Shown: positions 1 to 6,167 of the stretch, in pieces | Layout of the letters: each line of letters opens with the position of its first letter | How positions within the stretch are numbered: position 1 is the first letter of the stretch | Notes under the pieces: generated by a model | The model's input: the letters and a program-made list of their open reading frames with translations, nothing else | What the model was told of the DNA's origin: nothing | Databases searched by the model: none | Origin: Gammaproteobacteria bacterium | GTDB lineage: Bacteria; Pseudomonadota; Gammaproteobacteria; SZUA-229 | Reading direction: 5' to 3' | DNA length: 9,370 bases | NCBI GenBank assembly: GCA_027858635.1 | Contig: JAQICG010000400.1 | Coordinates: forward strand, 1 to 9,370 | Program-made: the position numbers and the translations under genes

Positions 1-47
1 TATCAAACGTGATAATCTACGCATCTTAAATATTTATTCAGGAATTT

Positions 48-98
48 ATGTCCAGTAAAACCCCGATCAGTGTTCATTCTGATCTCGCAAAATCGTGA
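48..98 (+). CDS. possible 16-codon leader ORF overlapping the miaB start
   Basis: An ATG at 48 opens a short reading frame, MSSKTPISVHSDLAKS, ending at TGA 96-98. That TGA overlaps the GTG start of miaB (95-97) in a GTGA arrangement typical of translational coupling. The ATG has a purine-rich AGGA at 40-43, a somewhat short 4 bases upstream, whereas the miaB GTG has no visible ribosome-binding site of its own. I do not recognise the peptide. It could be a coupling leader, the remnant of an N-terminal extension of miaB lost to a one-base indel, or chance. A GATAAT at 11-16 resembles a -10 element, but any -35 would lie at or beyond the window edge, so a promoter cannot be judged. Nothing else is seen in bases 1-94. 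Confidence 0.25.
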   Translation: MSSKTPISVHSDLAKS

Positions 99-1453
99 CC
101 CGTAAGCTCTATATCAAGACCTTCGGCTGCCAGATGAATGAGTACGACTCATCTCGAATGACCGATGTGCTTGGTGAATCCCATCAGCTCGAATTAACCG
201 ATAATCCAGAAGAGGCCGATGTGCTGCTGCTGAATACCTGCTCGATTCGAGAAGGTGCGCAGGAGAAGGTGTTCTCCCAGCTCGGGCGCTGGAAAAACTG
301 GAAAAAAGACCGCCCCGATCTGGTGATCGGGGTCGGCGGTTGCGTGGCCAGTCAGGAAGGTGCGGCGATTCAGAAACGCGCACCGTATGTGGATGTGGTT
401 TTTGGCCCGCAGACCATCCACCGTCTCCCCGAGATGATTACGCAGGTGCAGCAGCATCGGCGTCCCATGGTGGATATCAGTTTTCCGGAAATCGAAAAAT
501 TCGACAATTTGCCCGCGCCCCACGCTGAAGGCCCCAGCGCCTTTGTTTCGATTATCGAAGGTTGCAGCAAATACTGTAGCTTCTGTGTGGTGCCCTATAC
601 CCGCGGTGAAGAGGTCAGTCGCCCCTTTGATGATGTGCTGGCCGAAATTTCGGGTCTGGCGGAGCAGGGCGTGCGTGAAGTGAATCTGCTGGGGCAGAAT
701 GTCAACGCCTATCAGGGCGTGATGCACGATGGCGAAGAGGCCGATCTGGCGCTGCTGATACATTACGTCGCTGCCATCGAGGGTATCGACCGGATTCGTT
801 TTACCACTTCGCACCCCATCGCCTTTTCCGATAGTCTGATTAAGGTCTACGGCGAAGTGCCCGAACTGGTCAATTTTCTGCATCTGCCGGTACAGAGCGG
901 TTCCGACATTGTGTTGAATGCGATGAAGCGCGGCCACACCGCGCTGGAGTACAAACACATTATTCGCCGTCTGCGCGAGGTGCGTCCCGACATCGCGATT
1001 TGATCGGATTTCATCATCGGCTTTCCGGGAGAAAGTGATGCCGATTTTGCCGCCACATTAAAATTAATTGATGATATCGGTTTCGATCAGTCCTTCAGTT
1101 TCATCTATAGCGCGCGTCCGGGTACGCCCGCGGCCGACCTTTATGATGGTGTGCCGCTGACGACAAAAAAACACCGTCTGGCCATATTGCAGGATGTGAT
1201 TAACCACAACGCCCATGCCATTAGCCAGTCGATGATGGGTACGGTGCAGCGCGTACTGGTTGAGAGTATTTCCAAGAAAAGTGATGAGCAGTTAGCGGGG
1301 CGAACAGAAAATAATCGCGTGGTTAATTTTTATGGCGACAAGAATTTGATTGGCAGCTTTGCGGATGTGCGCGTGATCGAAGTGCGAAGCAATTCCCTGC
1401 AAGGTGAGTTTGTCGCCCTGTCGGAAAGAGAGGCGAAAAAAAGACTCGCTTGA
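95..1453 (+). pseudogene. miaB: miaB, tRNA-2-methylthio-N6-isopentenyladenosine synthase, interrupted by in-frame TGA
   Basis: MiaB is a radical-SAM methylthiotransferase that converts i6A37 to ms2i6A37 in tRNAs reading UNN codons, using two iron-sulfur clusters. The GTG start gives MTRKLYIKTFGCQMNEYDSS, matching the usual N-terminus. The N-terminal domain has cluster ligands C12, C49 and C83. The radical-SAM motif is C157-x3-C161-x2-C164, with the same numbering as E. coli. Codon 303 is TGA (1001-1003), where the family has Ser in the ISSDFI(V/I)GFPGE stretch. TCA to TGA is a single change. Downstream the same frame continues with SDFIIGFPGE, SARPGTPAAD and a C-terminal TRAM-type tRNA-binding region containing SGRTENNRVVNF, ending at TGA 1451-1453. 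Read through, it would be 452 codons, slightly short of E. coli (474). The 302-residue product would lose the end of the radical-SAM barrel and TRAM, so it is probably inactive. A recent nonsense mutation or a base-call error is likeliest; readthrough is possible but unsupported. The identity is certain, the functional status is not. Confidence 0.9.
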
Positions 1454-2409
1454 GTGAGTTTTTAAATTTTGATCTGCTGCCGGTGGACAATAAGCGCCTG
1501 GCTAATTTATGCGGGCAGTTCAACGAGCATCTGCAGCAGATGGAAGAATACTTTGATGTTGAGATTGATTGCAGCGGCAATCGCTTTCATATCAGTGGCG
1601 ACGTCAATCGCTCCAAAGCGGCCATGCAACTCATCAAAAAACTTTACAGCGTGGCCGATGTCGAAGTGCTGGTTCCCGCCCTTATACAACTCTATTTAAA
1701 TGAAACGGATGAAAACGCAGTGACCAAAGAAGTCGGTGACGACCTGCCGCAGTGGCAGGTAAAAACACGTAAGGGCCCCATTAAAGGCCGGGGCCAGCAT
1801 CAGCAGGAATACCTCGACAAAATAAAAACCAATGATCTGGCTTTTGGCATCGGCCCGGCGGGAACGGGTAAAACTTATCTGGCGGTGGCCTGCGCGGTTG
1901 ATGCCCTGGTCAACGATGAAGTGGATCGTCTGGTGCTGGTGCGTCCGGCGGTGGAAGCGGGCGAGCGCCTGGGCTTTCTGCCCGGCGATCTGTCGCAGAA
2001 AATCGACCCCTATCTGCGCCCCATGTACGACGCCCTGTATGAAATGCTGGGATCGGAAAAGGTCGCCAAACTGCTCGAGCGTAATGTTATTGAAATCGCC
2101 CCGCTGGCCTACATGCGTGGTCGAACTCTGAACGATGCCTTCATTCTTCTGGATGAAGCGCAGAATACCACCATCGACCAGATGAAAATGTTTCTGACAC
2201 GCATTGGTTTTGGTTCCAAAGCGGTTGTCACCGGCGACATTACACAGGTCGATCTGCCGCGTGAAAAGGCCTCCGGTCTGCGCCATGCGATGCATCTGCT
2301 GGAAGACATCGAAGGCATCGGCATTACCCATTTTGATGCCCACGATGTAGTTCGCCATCCCCTGGTGAAAAAAATAGTCACCGCTTATGAACGTGAGGAG
2401 AGGTTCTAG
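1450..2409 (+). CDS. ybeZ: PhoH-like ATPase YbeZ
   Basis: This cytoplasmic P-loop NTPase of the PhoH family (319 aa) is encoded beside ybeY in most gammaproteobacteria. In E. coli YbeZ binds YbeY and is linked to RNA and ribosome processing. Walker A is GPAGTGKT at residues 135-142 and Walker B is ILLDE, with D235 and E236. Other conserved blocks are RPAVEAGERLGFLPGDL, MRGRTLNDAF, NTTIDQMKMFLTRIGF and TGDITQVDLP. Residues about 7-60 form the N-terminal extension typical of YbeZ, starting FDLLPVDNKRLANLCG. That block places the start near TTG 1450, which overlaps the miaB stop (TTGA); the next in-frame ATG would remove it. The only purine-rich stretch, GAGAGG at 1428-1433, is 16 bases from the TTG, too far for a normal ribosome-binding site, so translation probably depends on coupling to miaB. 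The C-terminus is shorter than in E. coli, lacking the charged tail after about residue 316. Confidence 0.95.
   Translation: MSEFLNFDLLPVDNKRLANLCGQFNEHLQQMEEYFDVEIDCSGNRFHISGDVNRSKAAMQLIKKLYSVADVEVLVPALIQLYLNETDENAVTKEVGDDLPQWQVKTRKGPIKGRGQHQQEYLDKIKTNDLAFGIGPAGTGKTYLAVACAVDALVNDEVDRLVLVRPAVEAGERLGFLPGDLSQKIDPYLRPMYDALYEMLGSEKVAKLLERNVIEIAPLAYMRGRTLNDAFILLDEAQNTTIDQMKMFLTRIGFGSKAVVTGDITQVDLPREKASGLRHAMHLLEDIEGIGITHFDAHDVVRHPLVKKIVTAYEREERF
2395..2403 (+). promoter_or_regulatory. strong Shine-Dalgarno for ybeY
   Basis: GAGGAGAGG lies in the last codons of ybeZ, 9 bases before the ybeY ATG at 2413. It contains AGGAG complementary to the 16S rRNA 3' end and is the best ribosome-binding site in the window. 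It supports ATG 2413 as the start, and suggests ybeY can initiate independently even if translation of ybeZ is reduced. Confidence 0.65.
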
Positions 2410-2412
2410 CTG

Positions 2413-2865
2413 ATGGCAGTAATTATCGAGCTGTCTATCTCTGACGAGGTCGATGCCGCAGCGATGCCTTCGGAGGAGAATTTTCAGCAGTGGGCACAAT
2501 CCTGTTGTCCGGGTGAGGATGAAGCCGTGGTGAGTTTGCAGATTGTCAGCAGTGAGGAGATGCAGGAACTCAACAAAACCTATCGCGCTAAAGACAAGCC
2601 CACCAATGTGTTATCGTTCCCCATGGAATTGCCTGAAGAAGTAGGCATTAATATACTGGGCGACCTGGCTTTGTGCGCTGACGTGATTGAGGCCGAAGCG
2701 AAACAGCAGGGTAAGGAACCCGCTGCGCACTGGGCGCATATGGTCGTGCATGGCATGTTGCATCTGCAGGGGCATGACCATATCGAAGATGACGAAGCCG
2801 AAGACATGGAAGCCGGAGAAGTTGAAATAATGAAAACTCTTGGCTTTGAAAATCCTTATCAATAA
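2413..2865 (+). CDS. ybeY: endoribonuclease YbeY, rRNA maturation factor
   Basis: YbeY is a zinc metalloprotein of the UPF0054 family that acts in 16S rRNA 3'-end maturation and in ribosome quality control together with RNase R. The zinc motif H113-x3-H117-x5-H123 (HGMLHLQGHDH) is complete. The conserved Arg (R58, equivalent to E. coli R59) sits in YRAKDKPTNVLSFP, which is also a family hallmark. The length of 150 aa is normal, and the acidic C-terminus after the motif (DDEAEDMEAGEVEIM) is typical. The ATG lies 3 bases after the ybeZ stop with a strong ribosome-binding site. Placement between ybeZ and ybeX is the standard gammaproteobacterial operon. There is no sign of damage. Confidence 0.97.
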   Translation: MAVIIELSISDEVDAAAMPSEENFQQWAQSCCPGEDEAVVSLQIVSSEEMQELNKTYRAKDKPTNVLSFPMELPEEVGINILGDLALCADVIEAEAKQQGKEPAAHWAHMVVHGMLHLQGHDHIEDDEAEDMEAGEVEIMKTLGFENPYQ

Positions 2866-2888
2866 ATTTTAAATCACATTACCTTTTT

Positions 2889-3752
2889 ATGAATAAGTCG
2901 AAAAAAAGTTCGTCCTGGATTACAAAAATAATCAAGCATTTAAGCACGGATAAAAATGAGCGCGCCACCTTGCTGGAGGAGATTCAGGAAGCGCATAAAA
3001 AAGGCGTCATTGATGCCGAGGCGCTGGCCATGATCGAAGGCGTGTTTCAGGTTTCTGAAATGCGCGTGCGTGACATCATGGTGCCGCGTGCACACATGGT
3101 GGTGCTGCACGATGACATGCCGGTGCAGGACATGCTGCCGCTGATCGCCAGTTCGGGGCATTCACGTTTTCCCGTGGTCGATGAAAATCTGGATGAAATT
3201 GTCGGCATCCTGCTGGCCAAGGATCTGTCGCGTTACAGCGACGAGAAAAGCCGTAGCGAATTCGAACTCAAGGACATCATGCGCCCGGCCGTTTTTGTGC
3301 CGGAAAGCAAAAGGCTGAATGTGCTGCTGAAAGATTTCAGAAGCAGTCGCAATCATATGGCGATTGTGATTGATGAATACGGTGGCGTCGCCGGACTGGT
3401 CACCATTGAAGATGTGCTCGAACAGATCGTTGGTGCGATCGATGATGAACACGATGACACCGAAGCATCCAATATCCAGCGCCACGGTTATCATCGTTAC
3501 AGTGTGCGCGGCCTGACCCCTATCAGTGATTTTAATGAGTTCTTCGGCTCTGATTTTAATAATGATCAGTTCGACACCATTGCCGGTTTCGTTACCCATG
3601 AAATCGGTCATCTTCCCGAGCGCGGCGAAGAAGCCATAATCGGCAAGTTCCAGTTCAAGGTAATTAGCGCTAACTCCCGCCGCATCAATAATCTACAGGT
3701 GACGGTGCTGGCGAACTCGGAAACCCAGGAAGAGGGTGCTTTGGCTGGTTAA
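2889..3752 (+). CDS. ybeX: CBS-domain protein YbeX (CorC-like)
   Basis: This soluble member of the CorC/HlyC family (287 aa) has no transmembrane segment. After a basic N-terminal tail there is a helical region at about 24-55, a first CBS domain at about 59-118 (VRDIMVPR to ILLAKDL), a second at about 128-185 (IMRPAVFVPESKRLNVLLKDFR, then MAIVIDEYGGVAGLVTIEDVLE), and a C-terminal CorC_HlyC transporter-associated domain at about 200-275 (DFNEFFG, FDTIAGFV, GHLPERGE). CBS pairs of this kind bind adenine nucleotides. The family has been linked to magnesium and cobalt efflux (historical name corC), and E. coli YbeX to ribosome metabolism alongside YbeY and YbeZ. The start is 23 bases after ybeY. 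The gap is AT-rich and I see no Shine-Dalgarno before the ATG. This is probably the last gene of the miaB-ybeZ-ybeY-ybeX unit, because a repeat-bearing gap follows. Confidence 0.95.
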   Translation: MNKSKKSSSWITKIIKHLSTDKNERATLLEEIQEAHKKGVIDAEALAMIEGVFQVSEMRVRDIMVPRAHMVVLHDDMPVQDMLPLIASSGHSRFPVVDENLDEIVGILLAKDLSRYSDEKSRSEFELKDIMRPAVFVPESKRLNVLLKDFRSSRNHMAIVIDEYGGVAGLVTIEDVLEQIVGAIDDEHDDTEASNIQRHGYHRYSVRGLTPISDFNEFFGSDFNNDQFDTIAGFVTHEIGHLPERGEEAIIGKFQFKVISANSRRINNLQVTVLANSETQEEGALAG

Positions 3753-3760
3753 AAATACAT

Positions 3761-3911
3761 CCGCAGATGAACGCGGATAAACGCAGGCAAAAATAAATAC
3801 TTAGTCCGCGAAGGACGCAAAAAAACCATTTACATTATTTGTTTTTACTCTTTTCGCGTCCTTCGCGTTTTTCGCGGCTTTTAGGTTTTCTTTATCCATA
3901 TTCATCGCCGG
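3761..3911. repeat. nested imperfect inverted-repeat element between ybeX and lnt
   Basis: The arms at 3761-3781 and 3891-3911 are mutually inverted, with 16 of 21 Watson-Crick pairs plus one G-T; the longest paired blocks are 3775-3781 with 3891-3897 and 3766-3771 with 3901-3906. Inside them lies a second, stronger inverted repeat (listed separately). The left side also has a 10-base quasi-period (ATGAACGC, ATAAACGC), and the right side, read on the minus strand, repeats CGCGAA. The whole could fold into one long hairpin in RNA or as a cruciform. It encodes no ORF or transposase. The design resembles dispersed CGCAGAT.AACGCGGATAAACGC and CGCGAAGGACGCGAAAA intergenic repeats that I recall from many proteobacterial genomes; that resemblance is from memory. 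It may be a non-autonomous element, a terminator or processing hairpin, or both. Confidence 0.6.
3807..3867. repeat. perfect 12-bp inverted repeat, core of the element
   Basis: CGCGAAGGACGC at 3807-3818 is exactly complementary to GCGTCCTTCGCG at 3856-3867. After one mismatch (3819/3855), four A-T pairs extend the stem inward (3820-3823 with 3851-3854), leaving a loop of about 27 bases rich in A and T. A further CGCGAA-related unit at 3868-3877 on the right arm (TTCGCGG, pairing with CCGCGAA at 3806-3812) offers an alternative fold. The stem is followed only by interrupted T runs, so it is not a classic intrinsic terminator, although it could still stop or stabilise the ybeX transcript. Confidence 0.75.
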
Positions 3912-3920
3912 CCTAATTTT

Positions 3921-3950
3921 TTAACTCGTTTAGTTTTGTCACCATATAAC
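3921..3950 (+). promoter_or_regulatory. candidate sigma-70 promoter for lnt
   Basis: TTAACT (3921-3926, 4 of 6 matches to the -35 consensus) is 18 bases from TATAAC (3945-3950, 5 of 6 matches to the -10). Initiation would fall near 3957, leaving almost no leader before the TTG at 3961 and about 16 bases before the ATG at 3973. A separate promoter would make sense because the inverted-repeat element separates lnt from ybeX. The pattern is weak enough to arise by chance in AT-rich DNA. Confidence 0.3.
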
Positions 3951-3960
3951 AACAGGCTAA

Positions 3961-5505
3961 TTGAAAACCGATATGATCAGTTCCCTGCGACTACAGCTTA
4001 GTAAGCGGCTTGCGATTTTTGCTCAGCAGGCGTGGTTTTTGTCGTTGCTGAGTCTGCTCGCCGGTGCGTTAACGGTTCTGGCCTTTGCGCCTTTTGATCA
4101 GGTCTGGATTATCTATCTGGCCATGGCTTTTCTGTTTTATCTCTGGTCGTTAGCCAGTGCCGGGAAAGCACTGCTTTATGGCTGGCTGTTTGGCGTGGGT
4201 ATGCAGTGCGCCGGGGTGAGCTGGATTTATTTTAGCTTGCATTACCACGGCGGCAGTCCGCCGTTGTTTGCGGCGCTGCTGATCTTTTTTCTTTCCGTCT
4301 ACTTGTCGATTTATACGGCCCTGGCCGGTTATGTTGTTAATCGGTTCTGTCAGTCAGGCACGGCGCTGAAACTGCTACTGTTGTACCCGTTAAGCTGGGC
4401 GCTGTTTGAGTGGTTGCAGGGCATCGTTTTAACCGGCTTCTCCTGGCTGCAACTCGGCTACACCCAGATTGATCTGCCGTTGTCGGGGTTCGCACCGCTC
4501 ATCGGCAGCCATGGCGTAGGTCTGTTGCTGGCCATGAGTTCGGGCGCGCTGGTGCTTGTGCTGATCGATGCGAGCTGGCGGAAAAAAGCCCTGTTGCTGT
4601 TGGCGGTCATCTGGCTGAGCGGTTTTTTACTCAAGCAGGTAAGCTGGACCGAAGCCACGGGCGATGAAATTAATGTCGTAATCGTGCAGGGCAATATCCC
4701 GCAAAGCGTCAAATGGAAACCGGAGTCGAGATTACCCACTTTGCAGCGCTACCGGCAACTTTCCATGGGCCACGATGATGCCGACTTGATCATCTGGCCG
4801 GAAACCGCCGTGCCCGGTTATCAGCACAATATGAAAAGTTACCTTGATGATCTCAGCCGCCTCATGAAAACAACCGACACCGATCTGCTGGCCGGCGTTT
4901 TTATTAAAGATCAGGATAGCGGGCATTATTACAACAGCCTGGTTAATGTCCACGGCGGCGAGTACCGCAAGCGTCATCTGGTGCCGCTGGGCGAGTATGT
5001 GCCGCTGCGTTCGCTCATCGATTTCTTCAACCATTTTGTGCAGATACCGATGTCAGACATCGCTTCCGGCGCCTATGATCAGCCGCTGTTGCACGCCGCC
5101 GGCCAGCCCCTGGGGGTGAGCATCTGTTTTGAAGATGCTTTTGCCCGCGATGTGCGCAAAGATTTGCCCGAGGCCACGCTGCTGGTCAATGTCAGCAACG
5201 ATGCCTGGTTTGATGGCTCCTTCGAGCCTTTCCAGCACCATGCGATTGCGCGGATGCGTGCGCTGGAAAGCGGGCGTTTCATGTTGCGCGCGACCAACAC
5301 CGGCATCTCTTCCGTGATCGGGCCGAAGGGTGAGGAGATGGCGCTTTCACCCCAGTTTGAAACCTTCGTCCTGAAGGCGCGGGTGCAGCCCATGAAGGGC
5401 GCCACCCCCTATATTTTCTGGGGCGATCTGGTGCTGGTACTGGGCAGTCTGGCTGTACTCGGCGGCTTCGCCTTCAGGGCGCGCCGCCGGAGAGTCAGCG
5501 TTTAG
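3961..5505 (+). CDS. lnt: apolipoprotein N-acyltransferase Lnt
   Basis: Lnt is the inner-membrane enzyme that adds the third acyl chain to the N-terminal cysteine of lipoproteins, taking it from phospholipid, which allows Lol-dependent export to the outer membrane. Hydrophobic segments occupy roughly residues 25-45, 48-66, 70-92, 103-127, 136-155, 176-202 and 208-225. A periplasmic nitrilase-like domain follows from about 236 to 480, and a final helix at about 488-506 precedes a basic tail. The catalytic triad is intact: E281 (IIWPETAVPGY), K337 (KRHLVPLGEYVP) and C389 (SICFEDAF). VQGNIPQSVKW, SNDAWF and ARMRALESGR are further family blocks. The length of 514 aa matches E. coli (512). The start is uncertain: TTG 3961 has an AGG at 3954-3956, while the in-frame ATG 3973 would give 510 aa with a poorer site. 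LptE, encoded nearby, is a plausible substrate. The 3' end overlaps convergent ybeL by 11 bp. Confidence 0.97.
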   Translation: MKTDMISSLRLQLSKRLAIFAQQAWFLSLLSLLAGALTVLAFAPFDQVWIIYLAMAFLFYLWSLASAGKALLYGWLFGVGMQCAGVSWIYFSLHYHGGSPPLFAALLIFFLSVYLSIYTALAGYVVNRFCQSGTALKLLLLYPLSWALFEWLQGIVLTGFSWLQLGYTQIDLPLSGFAPLIGSHGVGLLLAMSSGALVLVLIDASWRKKALLLLAVIWLSGFLLKQVSWTEATGDEINVVIVQGNIPQSVKWKPESRLPTLQRYRQLSMGHDDADLIIWPETAVPGYQHNMKSYLDDLSRLMKTTDTDLLAGVFIKDQDSGHYYNSLVNVHGGEYRKRHLVPLGEYVPLRSLIDFFNHFVQIPMSDIASGAYDQPLLHAAGQPLGVSICFEDAFARDVRKDLPEATLLVNVSNDAWFDGSFEPFQHHAIARMRALESGRFMLRATNTGISSVIGPKGEEMALSPQFETFVLKARVQPMKGATPYIFWGDLVLVLGSLAVLGGFAFRARRRRVSV

Positions 5506-6019
5506 CCGGTTTGGCGCGCTGGAACCGCTTGTTTTTACATTCAGGGCAGGGTTTGATTACACCGGTGGTGACAAAGGCCACCTGATGGCCGCACTCTGTG
5601 CAGATCAACGTGCCGGGGCCGGTGATCTCACCGCTGTGGTAGGTGTGGGGTTTCTGTGGCGGCGTCTGAAACTGCTCCAGTTCGAGACGGGTGCGATCGG
5701 CCACCGAGAGAAACATATCAATAATTCTTCGCTCGATGATTTCGATGTCCAGCTTCAGCCAGTCGCTGAACTCGGCACTGGATTCCATCATGTATTCAGC
5801 GGCATCATTAATGTCGCGCTTGATGTACTCGCCGATCTCATGCGCCTCGTCGGCCGTGACTTCGCCGAGATGAACAATCTTCTCTTTGGCGTCGTTCAGC
5901 GCTTTTTGCAGAGTAAGGTCGGAAGTGTCGGTGTTTTCAAAGGCTTCCCGAATAGTGCCCATCATCCGGTTATAGGTGTCGACCAGACGATTTGATGAAT
6001 CATGTTTGTGAGATGTCAT
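5495..6019 (-). CDS. ybeL: zinc-ribbon protein YbeL (DUF1451 family)
   Basis: This 174-aa cytoplasmic protein has no known biochemical function. The N-terminal two thirds are predicted largely helical and charged, with a central stretch of likely amphipathic helices at about 10-117. The C-terminus carries a zinc ribbon with C140-x2-C143 and C158-x2-C161. The family signature YHSGEITGPGTLICTECG and the terminal FQR are shared with E. coli YbeL (about 160 aa). As in E. coli, it sits next to leuS and is transcribed away from it, which supports the assignment. The ATG at 6017-6019 has GGAA a few bases upstream on the coding strand. The TGA stop (5495-5497) lies inside the last codons of lnt, so the two genes converge with an 11-bp overlap and no room for a shared terminator. 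Confidence 0.93.
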   Translation of the reverse strand: MTSHKHDSSNRLVDTYNRMMGTIREAFENTDTSDLTLQKALNDAKEKIVHLGEVTADEAHEIGEYIKRDINDAAEYMMESSAEFSDWLKLDIEIIERRIIDMFLSVADRTRLELEQFQTPPQKPHTYHSGEITGPGTLICTECGHQVAFVTTGVIKPCPECKNKRFQRAKPAKR

Positions 6020-6099
6020 AATTTCCAGATTGATAAGTTAATGTTTAAGGCTTTATGGTTTCCTAACCTGCATCCCTTCGTGTATCCTTCTATTCCATA

Positions 6100-6129
6100 T
6101 TTATAGACCATAACAGTTGGCAATGTCGG
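6100..6129 (-). promoter_or_regulatory. candidate sigma-70 promoter for ybeL
   Basis: On the minus strand, CCGACA (6124-6129, 4 of 6) is 18 bases from TATAAA (6100-6105, 5 of 6), predicting a start near 6093 and a leader of about 74 bases. It lies in the 148-bp divergent region 6020-6167 between ybeL and leuS, which must also hold the leuS promoter. For leuS the best I see is TTGGCA at 6117-6122, with only a poor -10 match 17 bases downstream, so I do not call it. No leucine-responsive T-box or leader peptide is evident; 148 bp is short for a T-box. Confidence 0.3.
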
Positions 6130-6167
6130 CACATCAGGCAAACATCTGACTAATATCAAGAGACACG

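Noticed and set aside
1..14. Short palindrome TATCA-AACG-TGATA as a possible operator.
   Set aside because: Only five base pairs at the window edge, with no second copy and no adjacent promoter visible. It cannot be distinguished from chance.
194..958. Long minus-strand open frame (254 codons) opposite miaB.
   Set aside because: It is the antisense shadow of a strongly conserved coding region. Its translation shows no recognisable family, and miaB motifs explain the sequence.
1001..1035. Possible selenocysteine codon: TGA followed by a small hairpin (CTTTC 1021-1025, loop CGGGA, GAAAG 1031-1035).
   Set aside because: The hairpin has only five pairs and falls in the codons for the conserved GFPGE block, so it is constrained by protein sequence. 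The family has Ser, not Cys, at this position, and no MiaB selenoprotein is known to me. A chance structure is more likely.
1151..1453. Separate small gene for a TRAM-domain protein starting at GTG 1151.
   Set aside because: The frame is the direct continuation of miaB after the TGA. GTG 1151 falls inside a normal MiaB segment with no initiation signal, so this is the 3' part of the interrupted gene.
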